Shown piece after piece: positions 1-7,893 of a stretch of 64,000 nt of DNA. The notes below the pieces were generated by a model. It was not told where the DNA came from. It made no database searches and saw nothing but the letters and a program-made list of their open reading frames with translations. Position numbers and translations under genes: made by a program. The stretch is from Verrucomicrobiota bacterium (GTDB taxonomy: Bacteria; Verrucomicrobiota; Verrucomicrobiia; Opitutales; Opitutaceae), in the NCBI GenBank assembly GCA_028293545.1, contig JAQGOP010000007.1, positions 153,220-217,219 of the forward strand, in the 5' to 3' direction. Position 1 is the stretch's first letter, and each line of letters opens with the position of its first letter.

Positions 1-1
1 T

Positions 2-1441
2 CATCGGGGCCGGAAGGCCGTCGACGACGGGAGCGACGGGAACGACCACCGTGCGCTCGATCTGTGGTATTATTCCGATGACGAAGGCACCACGTGGAAA
101 GAGTCGGCGACGTGGTGGACGATTCCCGTGGCGAGCGAAACGGGGCTGCAGGAACCGGGCGTGGTCGAGCTGGCCGACGGGTCGCTCTTTTCGTGGGCCC
201 GCACGGACCAGGGTTGCCAGTACGGTTTTCGTTCCCATGACAACGGCGTGACGTGGACGGCGCCGCAGCCCACCCTGCTGCGTTCCCCGGCGGCGCCGGC
301 GAGCATCAAGCGGCTTCCGAACTCGGACGACCTGCTCGCGGTGTTCAACGATCACTCCGGCCAGTTCCCCTTCGTGTTCACGCCGCGGACGTACGCGGGC
401 CGCACGCCGTTGGTCGCCGCGATTTCTGCCGACGGCGGCGCCACGTGGCGAACCGCCAAGCTGATCGAGAACGACCCGGAGATGGATTATTGCTACATCG
501 CGATCCACTACGTCGGCGATTCCGTGCTGCTCTCGTATTTTGGAAACAGCCGGAATCCTTCGAAACCGAGCGTGCAGTATATTCGGCGCATCAATGCCGC
601 GTGGCTCACCGCGCCGTTCGATGCGCTGGCGGTGCGCGCGACCAAGGTCCTGCACGAGGTCATGGGCCAGGAGGAAAGCTGGGTAAAAATCCATGCGGCT
701 GAAGCACTGGTCATCGGCGGCGAGGCGATTCCGATCCGCGAGGAATTCCTGAAGAAAGTGCCGGACGTCAATTCGCTGCCCTATCGCGTGGGCGTCTGGC
801 GGGTGCTCGCGAACACGTCGCCCACCGCGGCGGAGCGGGCGCATTGCGTCGAAGAGGTGGAAAAGATTTTCCTCAACCCGGCCTCGACCGATCGCTCCCA
901 AGCGCTGGAAACCCTCTGCAAACTGCGGTGCCAGGTGAAAGGACAGACGCTCGAGCTCGTGCGCGCGATCGCGAAGGATGAGAAGGCGCCGTTGCGTGGG
1001 CTGGCCTTCTGGGCGCTCCGTTTGGACAACGACCCGGCGGGCCTGGAAGGACTCTGCAATTTCGTCCGGTCACCCAAGGAGGGCGATCGACTCATCGGCG
1101 CCTACGCGTTCCGTTTGCTGCGCGAGAGCGATCCGGCGGCGCTGCGCCTGCTGGCCCAAGCGGCCACGGCCGAACCGACGGGTAGCAAGGCCCGCGCCTA
1201 CCTGTTGAGCGCGGCCTTCGCGCTCAACGCCGACCCGGCGCAGCGGCCCGCCTGGCGCGCGGCGCTGGAAAAAATCCTGGCCGAAGGGATGGTCGATGCG
1301 CGCTTCGAGGTTGCCAACGGATTGGTGCAGCAAGTGCACACCGCGGATTTGCCGAAGTATGGGCCGCTGCTTGCTGAAACGGGCAACGATACGAAAATCG
1401 GGGCCGCGATGACCATCCTCTCCGTCCGGGCTCGTGAATAA
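2..1441 (+). CDS. Sialidase-like Asp-box protein with C-terminal HEAT-like region (5' end outside window)
   Basis: The frame is open from the left edge, so the N-terminus is missing; about 479 residues are visible. Three Asp-boxes (SDDEGTTW, SHDNGVTW, SADGGATW at visible residues 25-32, 78-85 and 142-149) identify a sialidase/BNR beta-propeller. From about residue 215 to the end the protein is helical and rich in Ala, Leu and Arg, with spaced segments such as VKIHAAEALVIGG and GLAFWALR that look like HEAT repeats. The propeller part suggests glycan binding or hydrolysis; the HEAT part suggests a protein interaction surface. Whether the catalytic arginines and the signal peptide exist cannot be judged because the 5' part is absent. 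Secretion is therefore unknown. Repeat sequence begins about 27 bp after the stop. Confidence 0.75.
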   Translation, partial: HRGRKAVDDGSDGNDHRALDLWYYSDDEGTTWKESATWWTIPVASETGLQEPGVVELADGSLFSWARTDQGCQYGFRSHDNGVTWTAPQPTLLRSPAAPASIKRLPNSDDLLAVFNDHSGQFPFVFTPRTYAGRTPLVAAISADGGATWRTAKLIENDPEMDYCYIAIHYVGDSVLLSYFGNSRNPSKPSVQYIRRINAAWLTAPFDALAVRATKVLHEVMGQEESWVKIHAAEALVIGGEAIPIREEFLKKVPDVNSLPYRVGVWRVLANTSPTAAERAHCVEEVEKIFLNPASTDRSQALETLCKLRCQVKGQTLELVRAIAKDEKAPLRGLAFWALRLDNDPAGLEGLCNFVRSPKEGDRLIGAYAFRLLRESDPAALRLLAQAATAEPTGSKARAYLLSAAFALNADPAQRPAWRAALEKILAEGMVDARFEVANGLVQQVHTADLPKYGPLLAETGNDTKIGAAMTILSVRARE

Positions 1442-1467
1442 CGTCCTGTCGAAAATCCGGACGGGGC

Positions 1468-1624
1468 GGGGCGCGGCCTCCGATTCCGCCTCCGCGATGG
1501 AATTTACGATTTACGAGGGACGATTTTCCAAGCACGGAATTGTCTCCCGATCGTTCCGCCCATTCGTACCTCGTTGCTTTTAAATCGTAAATTCACCTCA
1601 GGCCGGTCGAAGACCGCGCCCTGC
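1468..1624. repeat. Composite inverted repeat (family A arms around an AATTTACGATTTA palindrome)
   Basis: The outer part resembles family A (core GGCGCGGTCTCCGACCCG) in forward orientation at 1468-1492 and in reverse orientation at 1601-1624. Inside lies a perfect 14-bp inverted repeat, arms at 1500-1513 and 1581-1594. A related composite occurs at 24741-24859, and a shorter inner-motif copy near 46770-46798. It lies between the sialidase-like gene and the oxidoreductase operon. Confidence 0.7.
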
Positions 1625-1644
1625 TCCAGTCCCTCCCCTGATCG

Positions 1645-2640
1645 ATGTCTTCCCGCCCTCTCGTCCTTGTCATTGGCTGCGGCTCAATCGGCGAGCGCCA
1701 CGTGCGCACGTTCCTTGCCACGGGTCGCATCGGTGTCGTGGCCTGCGACAATCGCCCGGCGATCCGGCAGCAGATGACGGAGCGTTACGGGGTCGAGTGC
1801 GTGGCGGAGTGGACTGAGGCGCTGAAAAATCCGGAGATCACCGCCGTGGTGATCGCCACGCCGGCGCCGCTGCACGTCGCGATCGCGGTGCGGTGCCTCG
1901 AGTCGGGGCGCCATGTGCTGATCGAAAAACCGCTTTCGCTCGATCTTACCGGCGTCGATGAACTCATCGCTTTGCGCGACCGATCCGGCCGGTATGCCGC
2001 GGTGGCGTACGTGCTGCATTTTGTGCCGGGCCTCCAGGCGGCGCGCGAATTTGTGCGCGCGGGCTCGTTCGGGGCGGTGCGTCACGTGGCGGTGAACACC
2101 GGCCAGCATTTCCCGTTTTTTCGCCCGGCTTACCGGGAGGTTTATTACCGCGACCGGGCGCAGGGTGGAGGCGCGATCCAGGATGCGCTGACCCACATGG
2201 CGAACGCGATCGAGTGGGTGGTGGGCCCGACGACGCGCGTTTTCTGCGATGCGGCGCACCAGGTGCTCGAGGGCGTCACCGTCGAGGACACGGTGAATGT
2301 CACGGCGCGGAATGCGGGTGCGCTGGTCAGTTACGCGCTCAACCAGTTCCAGGCCTTGAATGAAACGCGCTGGGATTTTCACGCCGAGCGCGGATCGGTG
2401 CGGGTGGAACTGAACGGCCAGCGCTGGGGCGTGCTCGCGCGCGGTGAAACGGAATGGACGTGGCACGCGGCGCCGGTCGTCGAGCGGGACCACATCTACG
2501 TGGCGCAGGCCATGGCGTTCCTCGACGGCTGCGACGGAAAGCCGAATCCGCTTTGCACGCTCGAGGAAGCGCGGCAGACCCTGCGCTTCAATCTCGCCGC
2601 CCTTCAGTCTTGGAATGAGAACCGACCAATCACGTTATGA
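1645..2640 (+). CDS. Gfo/Idh/MocA family oxidoreductase
   Basis: A 331-residue NAD(P)-dependent sugar or cyclitol dehydrogenase of the Gfo/Idh/MocA superfamily. The N-terminal Rossmann fold carries GCGSIGERH at residues 11-19 and the family EKP motif at residues 94-96, whose lysine is the usual catalytic residue. The C-terminal half is the alpha/beta substrate domain with QGGGAIQDALTH. Length is typical. It is the first gene of a + strand operon and its stop overlaps the next start by 4 bp (ATGA), indicating translational coupling to an SDR dehydrogenase. The substrate cannot be read from sequence. Confidence 0.9.
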   Translation: MSSRPLVLVIGCGSIGERHVRTFLATGRIGVVACDNRPAIRQQMTERYGVECVAEWTEALKNPEITAVVIATPAPLHVAIAVRCLESGRHVLIEKPLSLDLTGVDELIALRDRSGRYAAVAYVLHFVPGLQAAREFVRAGSFGAVRHVAVNTGQHFPFFRPAYREVYYRDRAQGGGAIQDALTHMANAIEWVVGPTTRVFCDAAHQVLEGVTVEDTVNVTARNAGALVSYALNQFQALNETRWDFHAERGSVRVELNGQRWGVLARGETEWTWHAAPVVERDHIYVAQAMAFLDGCDGKPNPLCTLEEARQTLRFNLAALQSWNENRPITL

Positions 2641-3428
2641 ATCCTTCGCCTGCTGTTCCCCCCATGGGATTTTCACTTTCCGGTAAGGTGGTCCTTCTGA
2701 CCGGCGGCGCCGGCTTGTACGGCCGCGGGCTGGCGGCCCAGCTCGCCGCGGCCGGCGCGACGCTGGTGCTGGCGTCGCGCAACGTCGAAGCGCTGGGGAA
2801 GGTGGTGGAGGAGGAACGCGCCATCGGGCGCGACGTCCATGCGCGTTCGCTCGACCAAGCGGAGGAGGCTTCGATCTTTCGCCTGCGCGACAGCGTGATG
2901 GCGGAGTTCGGCCGCGTGGATGGATTGGTGAACAATGCCGTGGCGCGCCCGATGAAATCGCCCGAGGCGCCGCTGGCGGATTGGAGTGCGTCGATGCAGA
3001 CCAATGCGACCGGGCTGTTCGCGATCACGCGCGCCTTCGGCGAGGCGATGGGCGGCGCCGGGAAAGGGAGCATCGTGAACATCGGCTCCATCCAAGGCAT
3101 GGTGGGACCGGACTACGCGCTCTACGAAGGCCTGAACATGCACGCCATCCCGGACTATTTTTTCCACAAGGCCGGCATGGTGAACCTCACGCGGTTTTTC
3201 GCCGCGTATTACGGCCCGCGCGGAGTCCGCGTGAACTGCCTTTCGCCCGGCGGATTTTTCAGCGGCCAGCACCCGACCTTCGTGGAGCGTTATTCGAAGG
3301 CGACGTTCCTGCGGCGGATGGCAGACGAGCACGACCTGGGCGGCCCCGTGATTTTCCTCCTGGGCGAAGCATCGCGCTACGTGACGGGCGTGAACCTTCC
3401 CGTCGACGGCGGCTATACGGCGCATTAG
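2637..3428 (+). CDS. SDR family oxidoreductase
   Basis: A 263-residue short-chain dehydrogenase. The cofactor motif TGGAGLYGRG is at residues 22-31, the NNAV motif follows, and the C-terminal VDGGY motif is present. Catalytic Ser151 (NIGSIQG) pairs with Tyr174 and Lys178 (YFFHK). The Ser-Tyr spacing is 23 rather than the usual 13 residues because of an insertion of about ten residues, so the active-site loop is enlarged. It overlaps the upstream Gfo/Idh gene by 4 bp and is followed by an aldo/keto reductase. Likely a step in sugar or polyol oxidation; substrate unknown. Confidence 0.9.
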   Translation: MNPSPAVPPMGFSLSGKVVLLTGGAGLYGRGLAAQLAAAGATLVLASRNVEALGKVVEEERAIGRDVHARSLDQAEEASIFRLRDSVMAEFGRVDGLVNNAVARPMKSPEAPLADWSASMQTNATGLFAITRAFGEAMGGAGKGSIVNIGSIQGMVGPDYALYEGLNMHAIPDYFFHKAGMVNLTRFFAAYYGPRGVRVNCLSPGGFFSGQHPTFVERYSKATFLRRMADEHDLGGPVIFLLGEASRYVTGVNLPVDGGYTAH

Positions 3429-3452
3429 GGAGTGTCCTTCAGAACCCCATTT

Positions 3453-4355
3453 ATGAATCCCTTCTTCCTTTATCCCGGCGCCCCGGCGCTGACCCCCATC
3501 TGCCTCGGCAGTTCGACCTTCGCGCGCGAAATCGACCAGCCCGCGGCGTTCGCGCTGATGGACCGCGCGTACGAGCGCCATCTGACGATGATCGACACGG
3601 CGGCGGCTTACTCCGCAGGCGCCTCGGAACAGATTGTCGGCGAATGGCTCGCGTCCCGTCGTCCCGATCCGGCCAGGCTGATGGTCGCCACCAAGATCTA
3701 CCCGCCGTTCACGCCGGGACCCATCGATGAAGCGGTGGCGAAGAGCGCGAAGCGGCTCGGGGTCGAAACGATCGATGTGCTTTATTTCCACAAGTGGGAT
3801 GCCGACACCGAATCCCCCGCCACGCTGAAGGCCCTCGACCAGCTCGTACGGTCCGGCCGGGTGCGCGCGCTGGGAGTGAGCAACTTCACGACGGAGCGGC
3901 TGAGCAAGGTGCTCGCTCTCCAGGCCGAGCTCGGGCTCACGCCGTTTCGAATCATCCAGAACAACAACAATCTCGCGGTGCGCGACGTCGACGCGGCCCT
4001 GCGCGAGGTTTGCTCCCGCGCGGGAATCGCGATCGTGACGTACAGCCCGCTCGGCGGCGGGTTTCTGACCGGCAAGCATCGCGGCGGGGTCGAGAAGGGA
4101 TCGCGCTTCGACGTGGCCCCGGGCCACCAGGGCGTTTATTTTCATCCGCAATTCGAGCGTCGCCTCGACCGGCTGGCGGAAGTGTCGGCCCGCACCGGCC
4201 TGGCCATGCCGCATCTCGCGCTCGCGTGGGCGCTCCACTGCCCGGGCGTCACGTCCGTCCTGGTCGGCGGGCGCACGCCGCTGCATCTCGAGCAGGCGTG
4301 GTCGGCGCTCGCGCTCGACGAGCCGGCGTTGTTCGCGGAGCTCGAGGCCGTCTGA
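3453..4355 (+). CDS. Aldo/keto reductase
   Basis: A 300-residue (beta/alpha)8 NAD(P)H oxidoreductase. The catalytic tetrad is visible as Asp48, Tyr53, Lys81 and His113 (in MIDTAAAY, VATKIYPP and YFHKWD). The frame extends upstream to a GTG at 3432, but the ATG at 3453 begins the product at MNPFFLYPG and lies 24 bp after the SDR stop, so I prefer it; neither has a strong Shine-Dalgarno. Its position between two Gfo/Idh/MocA genes suggests it interconverts an aldose or aldehyde in the same pathway, as AKR-type L-fucose and galactose dehydrogenases do. Confidence 0.88.
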   Translation: MNPFFLYPGAPALTPICLGSSTFAREIDQPAAFALMDRAYERHLTMIDTAAAYSAGASEQIVGEWLASRRPDPARLMVATKIYPPFTPGPIDEAVAKSAKRLGVETIDVLYFHKWDADTESPATLKALDQLVRSGRVRALGVSNFTTERLSKVLALQAELGLTPFRIIQNNNNLAVRDVDAALREVCSRAGIAIVTYSPLGGGFLTGKHRGGVEKGSRFDVAPGHQGVYFHPQFERRLDRLAEVSARTGLAMPHLALAWALHCPGVTSVLVGGRTPLHLEQAWSALALDEPALFAELEAV

Positions 4356-4365
4356 TCCCGCGCCG

Positions 4366-5421
4366 ATGAAAGCCGCGCTGCTGGGGCTCACGCATCCGCA
4401 TTCGGCGATCCTGCTGGCCACGCTCGAACTGCTGCCGGAGGTCACGAGCATCTGGTTGTGGGATGCGGACCCGAAGGTGGTCGCCGCCCAGCCGGGGCAG
4501 GGGGCCAAGGTGGTGCATGCGACCGCGGACTTGGACGCGGTGCTGGCCCAGCGCGATTTGGTTTTCGCGGTGCTGTGCGTGCGGCATGACGAATCCGCCG
4601 CGCTCGCGCAGCGCGTCGTGACCGCGGGCAAACATTTGATCTCCGAAAAGCCGGTGGGAATTACCCCGGCGGAGATCAGCGCCGTCCAGGTGGCCGCCGA
4701 AAGCGCGGGCGTGGTCGCGAGCGTGCTTTATCCGCGAAGGTTTCACCCGACGATGGCCGCGGCGCGGGCCCGGGTCCGCACGGGTGAACTGGGGGAATTG
4801 CTCACCGTCGAGTGCCGGTTTCTCACGACACAGGTGCAGTTTCGTCATCCTGAGTCGTGGTTGTTTCGTCGCAGCCAGTCGGGCGGTGGAATGTTGCTCT
4901 GGCTCGGCTGTCACTGCCTGGATCTCATGCATTACGTCACAGGTGACGAAATCACGGACGTGGGCGCGCTCCTGGTCACACGGTCGGGCGAGGCGATCGA
5001 CGTCGATGACGCGGTGGCGCTGACGTTGAAATTCCGCTCCGGCGCGATCGGGACCTTTCATGCGGGCTACACGCTCGCCTACAGCGGGGCGGGCTACGTG
5101 AACTCGGCCGGGTATGATTCCTATCTCGGTTTCAACCACCGCCACGGCCGCATCGTGTGGCCGGATTTGAATCCGCACCTGCTGGTCGAGAGCCCGCCGG
5201 CGGAGGGCAAGTCCCCGTTGCACGAGGAGACATTTCCGCTCCGGGCTTCGGCGGCTTACGGGGCGGCGGCCGGCGAGGATTTTTTCCGGCAATTTTTCGC
5301 GGCGATCGACGGGAAGGGAAAGCCCCCGACGACGATGGCGGATGCGCTGCGGACGGCCCGCGTGATCGCAGCGGCGGAGGCGTCGTCGCGCCGGGGGGAA
5401 TTTGTCCGCGTCGATTCCTGA
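4366..5421 (+). CDS. Gfo/Idh/MocA family oxidoreductase
   Basis: A 351-residue second Gfo/Idh/MocA protein of the operon, divergent from the first. The N-terminus lacks the canonical GxGxxG and reads GLTHPHSAILLATLE, while the EKPVG motif (the usual catalytic lysine region) is intact. The C-terminal domain holds GGGMLLWLGCHCLDLMHY. The gene starts 10 bp after the aldo/keto reductase and precedes the zinc-type dehydrogenase by 23 bp, so all are probably one transcript. Having two dissimilar family members in one operon is common in multi-step sugar or inositol oxidation. Substrate unknown. Confidence 0.87.
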   Translation: MKAALLGLTHPHSAILLATLELLPEVTSIWLWDADPKVVAAQPGQGAKVVHATADLDAVLAQRDLVFAVLCVRHDESAALAQRVVTAGKHLISEKPVGITPAEISAVQVAAESAGVVASVLYPRRFHPTMAAARARVRTGELGELLTVECRFLTTQVQFRHPESWLFRRSQSGGGMLLWLGCHCLDLMHYVTGDEITDVGALLVTRSGEAIDVDDAVALTLKFRSGAIGTFHAGYTLAYSGAGYVNSAGYDSYLGFNHRHGRIVWPDLNPHLLVESPPAEGKSPLHEETFPLRASAAYGAAAGEDFFRQFFAAIDGKGKPPTTMADALRTARVIAAAEASSRRGEFVRVDS

Positions 5422-5444
5422 ACGCGCGGCTGCACCTGGAATTT

Positions 5445-6452
5445 ATGAGCTCCGCCCAACGCCTGATGTTTTCGTCGTCGCCGCCGAAGGTTGAACTGGA
5501 GTCCTGCGAGATTTCCACGCCCCAGGCCGGGCAGGTGCTGGTGCGCAACGCCTGCACGCAGGTGAGCGCGGGGAGCGAGGCGAACTTTCTGCGTTTCGGC
5601 CCGCAATCGTACGGCCTGCCGGCGGGGACGTCGCGCGCGAACATCGGGTACATGACGGTGGGGCACATCATCGCGGTCGGCAGCGGGGTGGAAGGCTTCG
5701 CCGTCGGTGACCACGTGACGACGGGTGCGCCGCATGGAACGCATGCGCTCGTGGACGTTTCGCCGACGGCGGCAATCGAGCGGGTGCCGGGTGGCGTGTC
5801 GGATGAAGCGGCCGGTTTCGCCTCGTTGGGCGACGTGGCCCTGCATGGCGTGCGCCGGGCGGGTTTGCAGATCGACCAGTCGGTGGCGGTTTTCGGCCTG
5901 GGCATTGTCGGCCAGCTGGTGCTGCAGCTCGCGCGCTGTTCAGGGGCGTATCCATTGATCGCGATCGACCTGCTCGACGAGCGGTTGGAATTGGCGCGGA
6001 TCAGCGGTGCGACCCACATGATCAATGCGTCGAGGGAGGATGTGGTCCAGCGCGTGCGCGAAATCACGCACGGCGCCGGGGCGGAAGTGGTTTTTCACTG
6101 CGCGCAGGCGGCGGCGATCCTGCAGTCGACGATGGAGTGCGCGGCGGACCGCGGGACGGTGGTGTTGACGGGAAGTCCGCCGGGAAATGCGACGATTCGC
6201 CTGAAGGAGGAATTGCTGCGGAAGGAACTCGTGATCACGGGCACCTACGAAAGCGGGCTGACGCAGCCGCATGTTTACTGGCGATGGACGCGTCGGCGGA
6301 ATCGCCTCGCCTGCCTGCGCCTGATGGCGAGCGGGGACCTTCAGTTGAAGCACCTGATCACGCACGTGGTGCCCGCGGAGCGAGCGCCGGCGACATACGA
6401 CATGATGCTGAACGAGAGCAAGGGGTGGCTCGGGATCGTGTTCAAGTGGTAG
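5445..6452 (+). CDS. Zinc-type (MDR) alcohol dehydrogenase family protein
   Basis: A medium-chain dehydrogenase of 335 residues. It has a GroES-like N-domain (GHIIAVGSGVEGFAVGD) and a Rossmann domain with GLGIVGQL. A longer frame runs back into the previous gene; the ATG at 5445 gives MSSAQRLMFSS and fits the family length. The usual Cys/His structural-zinc loop is not evident. As the last gene of the operon it may oxidise a hydroxyl of the intermediate made by the upstream enzymes. The stop TAG at 6450-6452 runs directly into an inverted repeat shared with the convergent lhgO-like gene. Confidence 0.85.
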   Translation: MSSAQRLMFSSSPPKVELESCEISTPQAGQVLVRNACTQVSAGSEANFLRFGPQSYGLPAGTSRANIGYMTVGHIIAVGSGVEGFAVGDHVTTGAPHGTHALVDVSPTAAIERVPGGVSDEAAGFASLGDVALHGVRRAGLQIDQSVAVFGLGIVGQLVLQLARCSGAYPLIAIDLLDERLELARISGATHMINASREDVVQRVREITHGAGAEVVFHCAQAAAILQSTMECAADRGTVVLTGSPPGNATIRLKEELLRKELVITGTYESGLTQPHVYWRWTRRRNRLACLRLMASGDLQLKHLITHVVPAERAPATYDMMLNESKGWLGIVFKW

Positions 6453-6546
6453 GTGGAGCGTGTTGTCCCCAACGCGCTGAGCGAGTCAGACCGCACTTAA
6501 ACACCGACGGAGTCGAACAGCGCGTTAGGGACAACGCGCTCCACCT
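6451..6546. repeat. Family B inverted repeat between convergent genes
   Basis: Arms at 6451-6476 and 6521-6546 pair over 26 bp with two mismatches; the arm begins AGGTGGAGCGTGTTG. It fills the gap between the + strand dehydrogenase (stop 6450-6452) and the minus-strand lhgO (stop 6525-6527). The last residues of LhgO (GGARCP) are encoded by the repeat. It could act as a bidirectional hairpin terminator although no long T tract follows. Confidence 0.8.
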
Positions 6547-7730
6547 TCGATCCGGTTGACCAACTCGCGTGCGATCGCGAGCGAGGCGGTGGCGGCGGGA
6601 CTGGGGGCGTTGAGCACGTGCAGCGCGCGGGGACGCTGCTCGAGCCAGAAATCCTGGATCAGCGTTCCATCGACGTGCATCGCCTGCGCGCGCACGCCGG
6701 CGCCGCCGGGCCCGAGGTCCGCGGGTTGCACGGCGGGAACCAATCGCTGCAGCGCGCGACACGCGAGGCGCCGGCTGAGCGAGCGAATGATTTCCGCGCT
6801 GCAGAGCGCCGGGTATTTCCGCATGAAGCGCCAGAGTCCGGGGAATCCGACGGCGTCGGCGACATCGCCCGCGGAGAAATCCCGCCACGAGTAGCCTTCG
6901 CGCGCCAGCGCCAGCACGGCGTTGGGGCCGGCTTCCACGCCGCCATGGATCATGCGCGTGAAATGCACGCCGAGAAAAGGAAACCGCGCGTCGGGCACCG
7001 GGTACACCAGGTTGCGCACGAGGGACTGCACACTCGGGCGCAGCAGGAAATATTCGCCCCGAAACGGCACGATGCGGACAGTGCGCTTGATCCCGGCGAG
7101 CTCGGCGATGCGGTCGGAGAAAAGCCCGGCGCAGTTGACCAGGTAATCGCCTTCGTGCGATCCCGTTTCGGTTTCGACGACCCAACCTGTGGCGGTTTCG
7201 ATAATTTTCCTGACGCGGCTCGACGTGCGAATGACTCCGCCCCGCTGCTCGATCTCATGGCGCAAGGCCGCGCATACGGCGGGGTAGTCGACAATGCCTT
7301 CCTCCGGGACATGGATTGCGGCGACCCCGGCCACGTTCGGCTCGATGTCGTGCAGCTGCGCCGGTGTCAGGCGACGAAGCTCGCGCAATCCGTTTTGACG
7401 CCCGCGCTCCCACAATCGATCGAGGGCCGGGAGTTCCTCGGGCGTGGTGGCGACGACAACCTTGCCGCAGATTTCGTGGGCGACGCCGTGGTCGCGGCAG
7501 AAGGTGGTCATCAGCCGGATGCCTTCAACCGCCAGCCGCGCCTTGAGCGAGCCGGGCTGGTAATAAAGGCCGGCGTGCAGGACGCCGCTGTTGTGTGAAC
7601 TTTGGTGACGTCCCACTTCCGCTTCCTTCTCGAGTACCGTGACGACCGTCCCCGGCGAACGCAGCAGGATTTCGCGCGCGACCGCCAGGCCGACGATGCC
7701 CCCGCCGATGATGAGGGTGGATTGGCTCAT
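6525..7730 (-). CDS. lhgO: L-2-hydroxyglutarate oxidase (LhgO-type FAD oxidoreductase)
   Basis: A 401-residue FAD-dependent oxidoreductase of the DAO fold. The dinucleotide-binding motif GGGIVGLA is near the N-terminus, and the HNSGVLHAGLYY and YPAVCAALRHE segments are typical of L-2-hydroxyglutarate dehydrogenase/oxidase. The reaction is L-2-hydroxyglutarate to 2-oxoglutarate, with electrons passed to oxygen or quinone. Here it lies downstream of an MFS carrier and an Ldh-type dehydrogenase that face the same way, but a repeat-rich gap of 163 bp separates it from them, so co-transcription is uncertain. The C-terminal hexapeptide is encoded by an intergenic repeat arm. Confidence 0.88.
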   Translation of the reverse strand: MSQSTLIIGGGIVGLAVAREILLRSPGTVVTVLEKEAEVGRHQSSHNSGVLHAGLYYQPGSLKARLAVEGIRLMTTFCRDHGVAHEICGKVVVATTPEELPALDRLWERGRQNGLRELRRLTPAQLHDIEPNVAGVAAIHVPEEGIVDYPAVCAALRHEIEQRGGVIRTSSRVRKIIETATGWVVETETGSHEGDYLVNCAGLFSDRIAELAGIKRTVRIVPFRGEYFLLRPSVQSLVRNLVYPVPDARFPFLGVHFTRMIHGGVEAGPNAVLALAREGYSWRDFSAGDVADAVGFPGLWRFMRKYPALCSAEIIRSLSRRLACRALQRLVPAVQPADLGPGGAGVRAQAMHVDGTLIQDFWLEQRPRALHVLNAPSPAATASLAIARELVNRIEGGARCP

Positions 7731-7737
7731 CTCCAGG

Positions 7738-7885
7738 CGTAGGGCGCGGTCTCTGACCCGCCTCTGGGTGAGGGCAACGTCGGGGGACCAGCGCGAGGTT
7801 TTCCGGAGGCGGGTCGGAGACCGCGCCCTACGCCCGGGGAGACGTGGCTGGTTGGATGGAGCCGGTCGGAGACCGGCGCTGCGCG
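7738..7885. repeat. Family A inverted repeat pair plus a third partial copy
   Basis: A forward copy (7738-7764) and a reverse copy (7806-7832) of the family A core pair across a loop of about 40 bp. A diverged copy (GGTCGGAGACCGG) lies at 7864-7876. This occupies most of the gap between the Ldh-type gene and lhgO. Confidence 0.8.
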
Positions 7886-7893
7886 GTTGGGTT

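Noticed and set aside
2673..4631. Minus-strand ORF of 652 residues over the oxidoreductase operon
   Set aside because: Shadow of SDR and aldo/keto reductase genes; no family motif, Arg-rich composition.
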